Shown here in pieces: positions 1 through 8,548 of a stretch of 33,004 nt of DNA. The position numbers and the translations under genes are program-made. The DNA comes from Desulfotignum sp. (GTDB lineage: Bacteria > Desulfobacterota > Desulfobacteria > Desulfobacterales > Desulfobacteraceae): NCBI GenBank assembly GCA_021737695.1, contig JAIPDL010000041.1:1-33004 (forward strand), given 5' to 3'. The notes beneath the pieces were generated by a model. The model was not told where the DNA came from. It searched no databases and was given only the letters and a program-made list of their open reading frames with translations. Position 1 is the first letter of the stretch; each line of letters opens with the position of its first letter.

Positions 1-887
1 AACAGTTCCGTGGCATTGGGATTGGCATCCAAAATATCAAAACCGGTTTTGTCCACCACAAAGATGGGGTTGGGACCGCTTTTGAAAAGCGACCGGTATT
101 TTTTCTGGGAATCTTTCAGGCTGCGGGTGGAATCTCTCAGCCGGGACGTCATTTTGATAAACGAATCCGTCAGTGTTGAAATTTCATCGTTCCGGGTTTT
201 GATGTCCTGTTTCAACGCTTGAAAGTTTTTGCTGTCAATGACATCAAAGTCGCCCCGGGTCAGCAGATCCGTATATCGGATCAGTGTCGCAATGGGCCGG
301 GTGATGAACAGGGCCAGCCGGTGGGAAAGAAAAAAGAAAATCAGGGTGACCATGGACAGAAAACTTAAAAATATCCATCGTAACTGGGCAATCAGATTGT
401 CGATATGCTGTTTGTCCAGACCCATTTGAATGGATCCAATGGTATAGATGCCTTCCGTGACCGGCACTGTGATGTGAAAGACCCAGTGAGGACCCATCTC
501 CAGGTTTTTGATCCCTACCTCGCTTGACGGCTGCTGTTTGACAATGGTTTTGACCGGGCCCACAAATCCCGTGGTAAAGGTATGGGCCAGGATGTTCCCG
601 TTGTTATCAGAGATGATCAGATATTTGACCAGATCCCTCCGGTTGCCGTATCGGGCATCATAGGCCAGGCTGGTCAGTTCGGCCCGGTTCTCAGTGAGAA
701 TGAAACCCCGGGCACTGTCTGCAATGCTTTGGGCAATGCCGATGCCCCGGTTTTTCAATTCCCGGGTTAGGCTTGAAATCAGCAGGGCTCTTGTGAACAG
801 GGCGATGATGATGCTGACCAGCAGGGTGACGCCCAGACAGGAGATGAAAATTTTGTTTTTCAAGGTCAGGTGGGAAAACAGTGTCAT
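1..887 (-). CDS. Sensor histidine kinase, N-terminal part (runs off window)
   Basis: Reading the minus strand from an ATG at 887 gives an open frame of about 295 residues to the window edge. Visible order: TM helix at residues 13-34, an extracytoplasmic sensor region of about 135 residues, a second TM helix at 171-192, a HAMP-like linker (after the ITRPI turn, about 193-255), then the beginning of a PAS domain from about 262 (KKYRSLFKSGPNPIFVVD). The kinase core would lie outside the window, so histidine kinase is inferred from the architecture; a PAS/GGDEF or other output is possible. Its ATG overlaps the TGA of the upstream binding-protein gene (ATGA, 4 bp), so the two are probably translationally coupled and may form a receptor-kinase pair. 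Confidence 0.8.
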   Translation of the reverse strand, partial: MTLFSHLTLKNKIFISCLGVTLLVSIIIALFTRALLISSLTRELKNRGIGIAQSIADSARGFILTENRAELTSLAYDARYGNRRDLVKYLIISDNNGNILAHTFTTGFVGPVKTIVKQQPSSEVGIKNLEMGPHWVFHITVPVTEGIYTIGSIQMGLDKQHIDNLIAQLRWIFLSFLSMVTLIFFFLSHRLALFITRPIATLIRYTDLLTRGDFDVIDSKNFQALKQDIKTRNDEISTLTDSFIKMTSRLRDSTRSLKDSQKKYRSLFKSGPNPIFVVDKTGFDILDANPNATEL

Positions 888-2086
888 GGCAGCAATACCA
901 GATTTTCATTTCTAATGACGGTAAAATAAACCTGATCCAGGCCCTGGTTGTCTTTGGGGCCGAAGCTCAACCGGTTTTTAATGCCAAGGTCAAAATCGTT
1001 CACAGATTTAATGGCCTGAATAAAAGACGGCCGGGTGAGATTTCGTCCGGCTCGCTCCAGCCCCTCCACCAGGATTTTCGCGTTAATATACCCTTCCAGT
1101 CCCACAAAGCTGGGCCGGGTGTCCGGATAATACTGATTCAATAACCGGATATATTCCTGGACACCCGGCAGGTCTTCTTTGGAAGGATCTATGGATGGCG
1201 GCGGTACCACTTGAGTGACGATCACCCCTTCGCCATCCGGCCCCAGCCGCCGGGCAAGTTCCTTGGATCCCACAAAGGAAACATTGTGAAACAAAGGGGT
1301 AAAATTCTGCCGGCGGGCCAGCTGGATGAATCTGGCACAGCTGTCATAGGTCCCAATCATGACCACGGCCTGGGCATTGGATTGAATCATCTGCGCCAGT
1401 CCGGCTTCCACATCCAGGGTCCCCCGGATATAGGAGCCTTTGGCCACCGGTACCAGATCGTATTGTTTCAGGGCAATCTCGGTTCCCCTGAGCCCGTCGA
1501 GTCCATATTCATCATATTGATAGAAAACAGCGACCCGGGTCAGCCCTTTCTGTTTTACGATCAGGTCCACGGCTGCCTGGGTTTCCTGGTAATAGGAGGC
1601 CCGGATATTGATTAGAAACGGATTGGGCGGCTGGCGCAGCCGCTGGGCACCGGTGAACATGCCTACCAGGGGAATCCCGGCTTCGTTGATCAGAGGAATG
1701 ATGCGGACCGTGGTGGGGGTCCCCACATAACAGAACAGGGCAAACACCTTTTTTTCAAGGATCAGCTGCTGGGTGTTGTAAAGACACTGGGCGGGATTGT
1801 ACCCATCATCCATGGCAACCAGCCGTATGTGTCTGCCATGCACGCCTCCCTGCTGGTTGATATCAGACAGATAAGACAAGGCGCCCTGAATCATCTGGGT
1901 GCCCAGATAGCCTGCATGACCCCCTAATGCCAGGGAAGAGCCGATCACAATCTCGTTGTCGGAAATACCGTTTCGGCTGCCCTGGACCGATTCAGTCTCA
2001 GGCGGCATGCCGCAGGCGAAACAGAACAGCAGAAAAATCCCTGTCAGACATTGGGCGATACAGTACCTGATCATGTTACTGTTCAT
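884..2086 (-). CDS. Periplasmic binding protein, LivK/branched-chain amino acid type (lipoprotein)
   Basis: 400 residues. The first 24 form a signal sequence, followed by Cys25 in an FCFAC context, a non-ideal lipobox, so a lipid-anchored periplasmic protein is likely. The mature part starts with DNEIVIGSSLALGG, the typical start of type I periplasmic binding folds of the Peripla_BP_6/LivK family, and length fits that family. It should bind an amino acid, amide or similar small ligand. No permease or ATPase gene is adjacent; instead the stop overlaps the start of a membrane sensor kinase, which suggests a role in sensing rather than uptake. The start is supported by AAGGAGG 8 bp upstream of the ATG at 2086. 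Confidence 0.85.
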   Translation of the reverse strand: MNSNMIRYCIAQCLTGIFLLFCFACGMPPETESVQGSRNGISDNEIVIGSSLALGGHAGYLGTQMIQGALSYLSDINQQGGVHGRHIRLVAMDDGYNPAQCLYNTQQLILEKKVFALFCYVGTPTTVRIIPLINEAGIPLVGMFTGAQRLRQPPNPFLINIRASYYQETQAAVDLIVKQKGLTRVAVFYQYDEYGLDGLRGTEIALKQYDLVPVAKGSYIRGTLDVEAGLAQMIQSNAQAVVMIGTYDSCARFIQLARRQNFTPLFHNVSFVGSKELARRLGPDGEGVIVTQVVPPPSIDPSKEDLPGVQEYIRLLNQYYPDTRPSFVGLEGYINAKILVEGLERAGRNLTRPSFIQAIKSVNDFDLGIKNRLSFGPKDNQGLDQVYFTVIRNENLVLLP

Positions 2087-2176
2087 CCTGTATCCTCCTT
2101 GGATAAATATGTAGCCCGAATCCTTTCAAAAAACAATAACAGAATTTTTTATGTCCTTAAGGGGAATTTTCAGACC

Positions 2177-2206
2177 TTGACAATGATTGAACAATCATAG
2201 GATAAC
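2177..2206 (+). promoter_or_regulatory. Putative sigma-70 promoter with inverted repeat in the spacer
   Basis: TTGACA at 2177-2182 and GATAAC at 2201-2206 are 18 bp apart. The spacer contains a perfect inverted repeat ATGATTG-AA-CAATCAT at 2183-2198, a likely operator. Transcription would start close to the ATG at 2213, so the message may be nearly leaderless. No experimental support is available from sequence. Confidence 0.45.
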
Positions 2207-2212
2207 CAGAGC

Positions 2213-2860
2213 ATGGCTCAAGTATGGATCATCGGCAGCGGCAGGTTCGGGCTCAGGGCGGCCCGGTTCCTGGGCAAAGACAAAAGCCGAAGGATGGATG
2301 TAATCCTGGTGGATCAGGACAGACAAAGCCTTGAAAAAGCCGGTTCACTGGGATGCACCACCGTGGCTGGGGATGGTATTGATTTTCTGTTTAAAGAAAT
2401 GACCCGGACCCGGGGACCGGACTGGGTGGTGCCGGCCGTGCCGGTTCATCTGGCCTGGGAATGGTGCCGTCTCACCCTGGGAATCGATCGTCTGCAAACC
2501 CATCCACTCCCGGATGACATCGATAATTGTGTGCCTCATCCCATGCGGGGAACAGACAACCAGGTTTATGTGAGTCATGCGGATTTTTTGTGCCCTCCCA
2601 ACTGCTGTGAACCCGATGATAAGTGCACGGTCACCGGCCAACCCAGAAAAAAAGATATGTTCCGGCTGATTGCTGAACTGAATTTTCCGAATATGTTGCC
2701 GTTCGTGATCCAGAGCAGGCAGCTCGGGCCGGGGGTGGGGGGATATACACCGGCCGACCTGTATGAACTGGCGGACCGGATTTTCCGGCACACCGGTCAA
2801 TGCCTGGTGGCCACGGCCTGCCGGTGCCACGGGGTGATTTCCGGCGGCATTGTCAAATAA
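2213..2860 (+). CDS. Rossmann-fold (TrkA-N-like) protein with Cys-rich C-terminal half
   Basis: 215 residues. The N-terminus shows a dinucleotide-binding fold: GSGRFG at residues 8-13 and an acidic VDQD at the end of beta-2 (residues 33-36), as in TrkA-N/NAD-binding domains. The rest does not resemble a known catalytic domain to me. It carries a cluster CPPNCCEPDDKC at 127-138 and a second Cys group near the C-terminus (Cys197, Cys203, Cys205, His206), which could hold zinc or an Fe-S cluster. No TM helices are apparent. A weak AGGA lies 10 nt before the ATG. It precedes the TetR gene on the same strand but a separate promoter lies between them. Function is unknown; an NAD-dependent or redox-responsive regulatory role is only a guess. 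Confidence 0.75.
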   Translation: MAQVWIIGSGRFGLRAARFLGKDKSRRMDVILVDQDRQSLEKAGSLGCTTVAGDGIDFLFKEMTRTRGPDWVVPAVPVHLAWEWCRLTLGIDRLQTHPLPDDIDNCVPHPMRGTDNQVYVSHADFLCPPNCCEPDDKCTVTGQPRKKDMFRLIAELNFPNMLPFVIQSRQLGPGVGGYTPADLYELADRIFRHTGQCLVATACRCHGVISGGIVK

Positions 2861-2863
2861 ATA

Positions 2864-2892
2864 TTGACAAAAATTTTTGTTCTGTTTATAGA
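2864..2892 (+). promoter_or_regulatory. Putative promoter of the tetR-acyl-CoA dehydrogenase operon
   Basis: TTGACA at 2864-2869, a 17-bp spacer and TATAGA at 2887-2892. The -10 element lies inside the 40-bp palindrome, so a bound dimer would block polymerase. Confidence 0.55.
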
Positions 2893-2916
2893 ATGATCAT
2901 TCTATAAACAGAACAA
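2877..2916 (+). promoter_or_regulatory. Perfect 40-bp palindrome, probable TetR autoregulatory operator
   Basis: The left arm TTGTTCTGTTTATAGAATGA (2877-2896) is exactly mirrored by 2897-2916. It covers the -10 region and ends on the A of the annotated ATG. Position and symmetry are typical of a TetR-family operator, here long enough for two dimers or one extended site. Confidence 0.75.
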
Positions 2917-3554
2917 TGAGTTTAAATATGGCTGCCTTGACCCGAAAACAAAGAGATGATCAAAGAAAGCGCCGGGAAATTCTGGCGGCAGCCCTGGCCA
3001 TGTTTGCCGAAGGCGGGTTTCACAACACCACCATGGCCCAGATTTCCAAAGCAGCCCAGTATCCGCTGGGCACCATCTATAAATATTTTCCCGGAAAAAA
3101 AGAGATGTACCATGACCTGGTGATCGAACGGGTCCATGAGCTGGGGCGGATCTTGTATGACATCGCCCAAAAACAGGGCGTGAGCGTGACAGACCGGCTT
3201 TTGTCGGCCCTCAAAGCCCAGGCCCGGTTTTATAGAGACAATCAGGACGTGGTGAAAATTTATATTTTTGAACGAAGCAATATTGACAGCGTGGGCATGC
3301 CCCAGCTCAACGAGCGGGTGAATCATCTTCATGAGCGCATGGTACAGCTGTTTGAAAACCTGTTTGACCAGGGGATCCGGGAAAAGGCGTTCAAAACGTA
3401 TCCGGCCCGGGACATGGCGGAACTGTTTGCCGATATCGTGCATTCCGCAGCCTGGTCCGGCCTGTTCCGGGAAGAGGACCCAATCCAGTCCGACCGGCGG
3501 CTGTCCATGATTTTTGAGATGGTTACAACCGGCATTAAAAAAATAAATATATAG
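2916..3554 (+). CDS. TetR/AcrR-family transcriptional regulator
   Basis: 212 residues. The N-terminal helix-turn-helix is clear: REILAAALAMFAEGGFHNTT followed by QISKAAQ and LGTIYKYFPGKKEMYHDL (about residues 20-70). The C-terminal helical domain should bind the effector. The gene sits 18 bp upstream of an acyl-CoA dehydrogenase, so an acyl-CoA or related ligand is likely, as in FadR/PsrA-like TetR proteins. A perfect palindrome at its promoter indicates autoregulation of the two-gene operon. The ATG at 2916 has no clear ribosome site; a second in-frame ATG at 2928 is an alternative start. Confidence 0.9.
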   Translation: MSLNMAALTRKQRDDQRKRREILAAALAMFAEGGFHNTTMAQISKAAQYPLGTIYKYFPGKKEMYHDLVIERVHELGRILYDIAQKQGVSVTDRLLSALKAQARFYRDNQDVVKIYIFERSNIDSVGMPQLNERVNHLHERMVQLFENLFDQGIREKAFKTYPARDMAELFADIVHSAAWSGLFREEDPIQSDRRLSMIFEMVTTGIKKINI

Positions 3555-3572
3555 ACAAGGAGATCATATCCC

Positions 3573-5384
3573 ATGGCACAATCCATTGCAGACCGAAGAG
3601 ATCAGGAGTTTGTCCTTCATGAGATGCTCACCGCCGCAGACCTGGCATCCCATGAACGGTTCAGGGAGTTCAACAAAAAAACCATGGACATGGTATTGAC
3701 CGAGGCCCGGAATCTGGCGGTCAAGGAACTATTGTCCGTCAGCAAGGAAGGCGATGAGACCGGCTGTACCCTGGAAAACGGCAAAGTCACGATTCCGTCG
3801 TCCTTTCACCGGGCGTACAAATTGTTCTGTGACGGGGAATGGGTGGCCATGTGTGATGATCCGGAATTCGGCGGCCAGGGCATGCCCCGGATCCTGTCCA
3901 TGGCTGCCGGCGAATTGTTCACCGGGGCCAACTGCGCCTTTCTCATGTACCCGGGCCTGACCCACGGAGCCGGCAAACTGGTGGAAGAGTTCGGCACGGA
4001 TGATCAGAAGAAAAAATATCTGGAAAACCTGTATACGGGGAAATGGGCCGGCACCATGTGTTTGACTGAGGCGGAAGCCGGGTCGGACGTGGGAAACCTG
4101 ACCACCATCGCCAAACGCAATGAAGACGGAACCTTTTCCATCACGGGCAGCAAGATTTTCATCTCCGGCGGTGACCAGGATCTCACTGAAAATATCATTC
4201 ATCCCGTGCTGGCCCGCATTGAAGGGGCCCCGGCCGGTACCAAGGGAATTTCCCTGTTTCTGGTCCCCAAATACCGGGTCAATGACGACGGCACCATCGG
4301 CGAATCCAATGATGTGATCTGCACGGGTCTGGAAGAAAAAATGGGAATTCACGGCAATGCCACCGCGTCCCTGGCATTCGGTTCTAAGGGCAATTGCATC
4401 GGCGAGCTGCTGGGCGCAGAGAACAAGGGCATGAAAGCCATGTTCGTGATGATGAATGAGGCCCGGTTGGGCGTCGGGCTCCAGGGATTCGGTTTTGCCA
4501 GTGCGTCCTATGTCAATGCAGTCAATTACGCAAAAGAAAGAATCCAGGGCACGGATCTGACCAAAATTTTTGACAAAGACCCCAAATCCGTGGCCATCAT
4601 CAATCATCCAGATGTCAAACGCCAGCTGCTGCACATGAAAGCCTATGTGGACGGGATGCGGAGCCTGATGTATTTTACGGCCCTGTGTTTTGACAAGGTG
4701 CTCACGTCCGCCGATGAAACCGACAAAGAGACCTGGCAGGGGCTGATCGAACTGTTGATTCCCGTGGTGAAAGGCTATATCACAGACCGGGCATTTGAAG
4801 TGTGTACCCAGGGTGTCCAGGTGTTTGGCGGGTACGGGTTCATCAGCGAATATCCCCAGGAACAGCTGCTTCGGGACTGCAAAATCACTTCCATTTATGA
4901 AGGCACCAACGGGATCCAGGCCATGGATCTTCTGGGCAGAAAACTGGGCCTGAAAAAAGGCAAGCCGTTCATGGACCTGCTGACCCGGATGAACCAGACC
5001 ATTGCCGCGGCCAAGGAAATTCCCGAACTGGCAGACATGGCCGTGCGGGTGGAAACAGCTGTGAACAAGCTGGGAGAAACCGCCATGCACATGGGCATGA
5101 CCGCCATGTCCGAAAAGGTGCTGGATGCTTTTGCCGTGGCCCATCCGTTTCTGGATGTCACAGGTGATGTGGTCATGGCCTGGCTGGAACTGTGGCGGGC
5201 TGTCACGGCCCAGCCCAAAATCGCGGCGGCAAAGAAAAAAGATGCCGCGTTTTATCAGGGCCAGGTGACCACGGCAACATATTTTATCCAGTGGGTTCTG
5301 CCGGCGACTTTAGGAAAAATGGACGCATTAAAAGGCAATATTCCGGCCATCATGGAGATGCCGGAAGACGCATTTCCCGCATAA
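3573..5384 (+). CDS. Acyl-CoA dehydrogenase (long, about 600-residue type)
   Basis: 603 residues, the length of the FadE-like acyl-CoA dehydrogenases with an extra C-terminal domain rather than the 380-residue type. The acyl-CoA dehydrogenase signature LTEAEAGSDVG lies near residue 165, and the C-terminal catalytic segment ITSIYEGTNGIQAMDLLGRK near 438-457 includes the expected base Glu in YEGTNG. It should catalyse FAD-dependent alpha,beta-dehydrogenation of an acyl-CoA and pass electrons to ETF. AAGGAG at 3557-3562 supports the ATG at 3573. It forms an operon with the TetR gene. The natural substrate (fatty, aromatic or branched acyl-CoA) cannot be read from the sequence. Confidence 0.93.
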   Translation: MAQSIADRRDQEFVLHEMLTAADLASHERFREFNKKTMDMVLTEARNLAVKELLSVSKEGDETGCTLENGKVTIPSSFHRAYKLFCDGEWVAMCDDPEFGGQGMPRILSMAAGELFTGANCAFLMYPGLTHGAGKLVEEFGTDDQKKKYLENLYTGKWAGTMCLTEAEAGSDVGNLTTIAKRNEDGTFSITGSKIFISGGDQDLTENIIHPVLARIEGAPAGTKGISLFLVPKYRVNDDGTIGESNDVICTGLEEKMGIHGNATASLAFGSKGNCIGELLGAENKGMKAMFVMMNEARLGVGLQGFGFASASYVNAVNYAKERIQGTDLTKIFDKDPKSVAIINHPDVKRQLLHMKAYVDGMRSLMYFTALCFDKVLTSADETDKETWQGLIELLIPVVKGYITDRAFEVCTQGVQVFGGYGFISEYPQEQLLRDCKITSIYEGTNGIQAMDLLGRKLGLKKGKPFMDLLTRMNQTIAAAKEIPELADMAVRVETAVNKLGETAMHMGMTAMSEKVLDAFAVAHPFLDVTGDVVMAWLELWRAVTAQPKIAAAKKKDAAFYQGQVTTATYFIQWVLPATLGKMDALKGNIPAIMEMPEDAFPA

Positions 5385-5419
5385 TTTTTTTACAGAAGAT
5401 AAAGAGAAAACCGCCAATC

Positions 5420-5476
5420 AGACACTGGATGTCCTTATAAACGGCACAATGCCGGTTTTAAGGACATCCAGTGTCT
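5420..5476. terminator. Long hairpin between convergent genes
   Basis: An 18-bp perfect stem (5420-5437 with 5459-5476; left arm AGACACTGGATGTCCTTA) encloses a second small hairpin (GGC-ACAAT-GCC). It separates the dehydrogenase from the convergent sigma-54 activator and includes the last codons and stop of the latter. No U-run follows on the plus strand, so intrinsic termination is uncertain; it could be a bidirectional mRNA-stabilising end. Confidence 0.55.
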
Positions 5477-6486
5477 CGGGTCGGCTTGAACATGTTTTTG
5501 CTTAACCCGTGGCGTTTTAAAAGCCGGTTGAGCTGCCGGGGGGTGACGCCGGCAACCGCTGCTGCCTGATCGATCCGGCCCCGGGTCTGTCCTAAAAGGG
5601 TGGTCAGATATGCCTGCTCAAACCGGTCTATGGCAGATTGCCGGGCTTTGGACAATGGGGTGCTCGTGTCGTTGCCCGTTTCAGGCCCATCCCCAGCCGG
5701 CATGGTCTCCAAGGGAAAACTCTGGGGCATGAGCAGGGCGGTCTGCTCCAGGATACAGGCCCGCTCCAGAAGATTTTCCAGCTCCCGGATATTGCCGGGC
5801 CAGTCATACCGCTGGAACCGATCCATCACCAAGGGATGGATTCCGGTGATTTTTTTGCCGTATTTGATGTTCAGTTTTTTTAAAAACACCTCGATCAGAC
5901 CGGGCAGATCCTCCAGCCGGTCCCGAAGTGCCGGAATTGTAACGGGAAACACATTCAAGCGGTAATACAGATCTTTTCTGAACTGACCGGTCTGAACCAG
6001 ATCTGCGATATCCGCATTGGTGGCGGCAATGATCCGGACATCCGCTTTCAAAGGGGTGTCACCACCCACGCGGCTGTAAATACCGTCCTGGAGCACCTGC
6101 AGCAGTTTAATCTGGGCGGAGGGAGTGATGGTGCCGATTTCATCCAGAAAAACAGTCCCGCCCGCGGCCATTTCGAATTTCCCGGGTTTTTTGCGGTCCG
6201 CACCGGTAAACGCGCCTTTTTCATGTCCGAACAGCTCGCTTTCGATCAAGGTGTCGGGAATGGCCCCGCAATGGACTTCCACAAACGGCTTGTCAAACCG
6301 CTGGCTGTGCCAGTGAATCAACCGGGCCGTCATCCCTTTGCCCGTGCCCGTATCGCCGAGCAGCAGCACCGTGGCAATGGTGGGGGCCACGGATCGGATA
6401 TTCTCATACACTTTTTTCATGTGCAGGTTTTGGGACACAAGATCTGCAACCTCGGGCCGGCGACTCAACACCAGTATCTCTTTCAT
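5458..6486 (-). CDS. Sigma-54-dependent activator without receiver domain
   Basis: 342 residues. It consists of an AAA+ sigma-54 interaction domain and a Fis-type DNA-binding end, with only about 20 residues before the AAA+ domain, so it resembles PspF in layout. Walker A is GDTGTGKG (44-51), the sigma-54 contact loop GAFTGA is intact (91-96), and Walker B is TVFLDE (111-116). YDWPGNIRELENLLERA and the C-terminal QAAAVAGVTPRQLNRLLKRH helix-turn-helix complete the family pattern. With no receiver or ligand domain it must be controlled by another protein or by its own level. No sigma-54 promoter was found next to it, so its target is unknown. Confidence 0.9.
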   Translation of the reverse strand: MKEILVLSRRPEVADLVSQNLHMKKVYENIRSVAPTIATVLLLGDTGTGKGMTARLIHWHSQRFDKPFVEVHCGAIPDTLIESELFGHEKGAFTGADRKKPGKFEMAAGGTVFLDEIGTITPSAQIKLLQVLQDGIYSRVGGDTPLKADVRIIAATNADIADLVQTGQFRKDLYYRLNVFPVTIPALRDRLEDLPGLIEVFLKKLNIKYGKKITGIHPLVMDRFQRYDWPGNIRELENLLERACILEQTALLMPQSFPLETMPAGDGPETGNDTSTPLSKARQSAIDRFEQAYLTTLLGQTRGRIDQAAAVAGVTPRQLNRLLKRHGLSKNMFKPTRDTGCP

Positions 6487-6558
6487 GGGGTTTCCTTGTA
6501 AGCAACGCTATGAAATATCGGTTTCACAGGCATGAACCCGCCTTTAATCCGGAGAAAA

Positions 6559-6587
6559 GTATTAACAGCCCCAACCGGTTCTGTCAA
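6559..6587 (-). promoter_or_regulatory. Possible sigma-70 promoter of the sigma-54 activator
   Basis: On the minus strand TTGACA (6587-6582), a 17-bp spacer and a weak TAATAC (6564-6559). The spacer contains the 8-bp palindrome AACCGGTT. Confidence 0.3.
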
Positions 6588-6625
6588 TTACTGATTGCCG
6601 GCACTTGCAGGGGTGCATGAAACGA

Positions 6626-6880
6626 TCAGGCGGCTTCACCCGGGGCGGGAAGATGAAAATCCAGGACATGAATGGTTTTGGAAACCGTGCCCGGGGTTAT
6701 CTGTCCCCTGACGGTCACGGTTTTTCGCAGGTGATGTATCAACGGCCTGCCGGCACGGGTATCCGCCACCGTGACAATATCTTCATCAAATGTCACGATG
6801 GCGGTGCCCAGAATCGCGCCATTGGTATCCCAGGATGCGGGGATGACAATCCCTGTGATGGATGTGAGTTGATCTGCCAT
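6626..6880 (-). CDS. Small conserved-looking protein downstream of leuA
   Basis: 84 residues, rich in alternating beta-type segments (GIVIPASW, AIVTFDEDIVTVAD, KTVTVRGQIT, KTIHVLDFHLP), which suggests a small beta-barrel such as an OB-like fold. I do not recognise a family. It follows leuA on the same strand after 62 bp and could be the last gene of the ilv-leu operon. There is no good ribosome site before the ATG at 6880 and no better upstream start in frame, so it may be translated weakly or not at all. Confidence 0.5.
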   Translation of the reverse strand: MADQLTSITGIVIPASWDTNGAILGTAIVTFDEDIVTVADTRAGRPLIHHLRKTVTVRGQITPGTVSKTIHVLDFHLPAPGEAA

Positions 6881-6942
6881 GCCCGGGACAATTGCAAATA
6901 CCGGGCCAGTAAATAATCGGCCGGCAAATACCGGGGCGGTGG

Positions 6943-8487
6943 CTACAATACGGCTTCCTCCTTGGGGGGATTGGCTTTAAGGTATTCCAGGCGGTTGAGG
7001 CCGTTGAGATAGGCCAGGGCCGCTGCCGTGATAATATCCGGATCCGCCCCCTTGCCCAACGCCACGACCCCGTCTTCCTTGAGCCGGACCGTCACTTCCC
7101 CCTGGGCGTCCGTGCCCTCGGTCAAAGCGGAAATGGTGAACCGCAGCAGCTCGGACCTGGTGTGGGTCAGTTTGGATATGATGTTGTAGACCGCATCAAT
7201 GGGACCCGTGCCTTCCAGCGCGCCCTGCACCAAACGGCCGTGGATCTTGAGCTGCACGGATGCCGTGGGAAACACGGTGGATCCGGACAGCACATGGATA
7301 TATTCCAGACTGAAGACCTTCGAGGTCCGCAGCACCCCTTCATTGATCAACGCCTCGATGTCTTCGTCCAGGATCTGTTTTTTGCGGTCTGCCAGGTTTT
7401 TGAATTTCTGAAACACAAGATTGATCTCTTCATCCGACAAATCGTATCCCATGGATCGCACATGGGCTGCCAGGGCGTGCCGGCCGGAATGTTTGCCCAA
7501 AACCAGGTTGTTTTTGGAAATGCCCACGGTTTCCGGTTTCATGATTTCATAGGTCATGGGATTTTTCAACACCCCGTCCTGGTGAATACCGGCTTCGTGG
7601 GCAAAGGCGTTGGCCCCCACAATGGCCCGGTTGGGCTGGATCAGAATGCCGGTGATCATGCTCACCAGACGGCTGGTGGGATAAATTCTGGTGGTGTCGA
7701 TATTCGTGGTGTGGGTGAAAAAATTAGGCCTTGTTTTCAAAGACATCACCACCTCTTCCATGGACGTGTTGCCGGCCCGTTCCCCGAGGCCGTTGATGGT
7801 CACCTCCACCTGGCGGGCCCCGTTCTGGATGGCGGCCAGGGTGTTGGCCGTGGCCAGGCCCAGATCATTGTGGCAGTGCACCGACAAAACGGCCTGGTCG
7901 ATGTTGGAGGTGTTTTCAATGACATATTTCACCAGTTGACTGAATTCTTCAGGAACCGCATACCCGACAGTGTCAGGCAGATTGATGGTGGTGGCCCCGG
8001 CATCAATGACCGATTCAAAGACCGTGCAAAGAAAATCCGGGTCGGACCGGGACCCGTCTTCAGCGGAAAATTCCACGTTGGAGGTGAAGGATGCGGCCAG
8101 TTTCACGGATTCCACGGCCTGGGTCAGCACGTCAGCCGGTTCCATCTGGAGTTTGTATTTCATGTGCAGTTCCGAGGTGGCGATAAAGGTGTGGATCCGG
8201 GGGTTGACCGCATCCTTGACGGCATCCCATCCCCGGCGGATATCCGCTTCATTGGCCCGGCACAGGGCTGCTACCTGGGCTTTTTTCAGGCTTTCGGCAA
8301 TTTTTTTCACTGCCTCGAAATCCCCGTCCGATGCCGCAGGAAACCCGGCCTCGATCACGTCCACCCCCAGCAGTTCCAGCTGGGTGGCAATGCGCAGTTT
8401 TTCCGCCTGGTTCATGCTGGCCCCCGGGGATTGTTCCCCGTCCCGCAGGGTGGTGTCAAAGATAATAATGTGTTTCTGATCGTTCAT
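6943..8487 (-). CDS. leuA: 2-isopropylmalate synthase
   Basis: 514 residues, full length for type 1 LeuA. It condenses acetyl-CoA with 2-oxoisovalerate in the first step of leucine synthesis. The N-terminal [13 protein letters not shown] (residues 10-22) carries metal and substrate ligands Asp11 and Arg15; the HCH metal motif is at 204-206 in [25 protein letters not shown] follows. The C-terminal region (about 390-514) is the LeuA dimer/allosteric domain for leucine feedback. AAGGA stands 9 nt before the ATG. It is the last clear enzyme of the ilvD-ilvB-ilvN-cimA-leuA operon, so it should also be under the leader-peptide attenuator. Confidence 0.95.
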   Translation of the reverse strand: MNDQKHIIIFDTTLRDGEQSPGASMNQAEKLRIATQLELLGVDVIEAGFPAASDGDFEAVKKIAESLKKAQVAALCRANEADIRRGWDAVKDAVNPRIHTFIATSELHMKYKLQMEPADVLTQAVESVKLAASFTSNVEFSAEDGSRSDPDFLCTVFESVIDAGATTINLPDTVGYAVPEEFSQLVKYVIENTSNIDQAVLSVHCHNDLGLATANTLAAIQNGARQVEVTINGLGERAGNTSMEEVVMSLKTRPNFFTHTTNIDTTRIYPTSRLVSMITGILIQPNRAIVGANAFAHEAGIHQDGVLKNPMTYEIMKPETVGISKNNLVLGKHSGRHALAAHVRSMGYDLSDEEINLVFQKFKNLADRKKQILDEDIEALINEGVLRTSKVFSLEYIHVLSGSTVFPTASVQLKIHGRLVQGALEGTGPIDAVYNIISKLTHTRSELLRFTISALTEGTDAQGEVTVRLKEDGVVALGKGADPDIITAAALAYLNGLNRLEYLKANPPKEEAVL

Positions 8488-8548
8488 GATGCTGTCCTTG
8501 TATGGGTAAAATAAAATAATAAAAAATTTCCAAAAAAACTCTGACGGG

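Noticed and set aside
3729..5144. 471-codon open frame on the minus strand
   Set aside because: It is antisense to the acyl-CoA dehydrogenase, His/Gly-rich and without domains; an effect of GC-biased third positions.
7162..8514. 450-codon open frame on the plus strand
   Set aside because: Antisense shadow of leuA with low-complexity composition.
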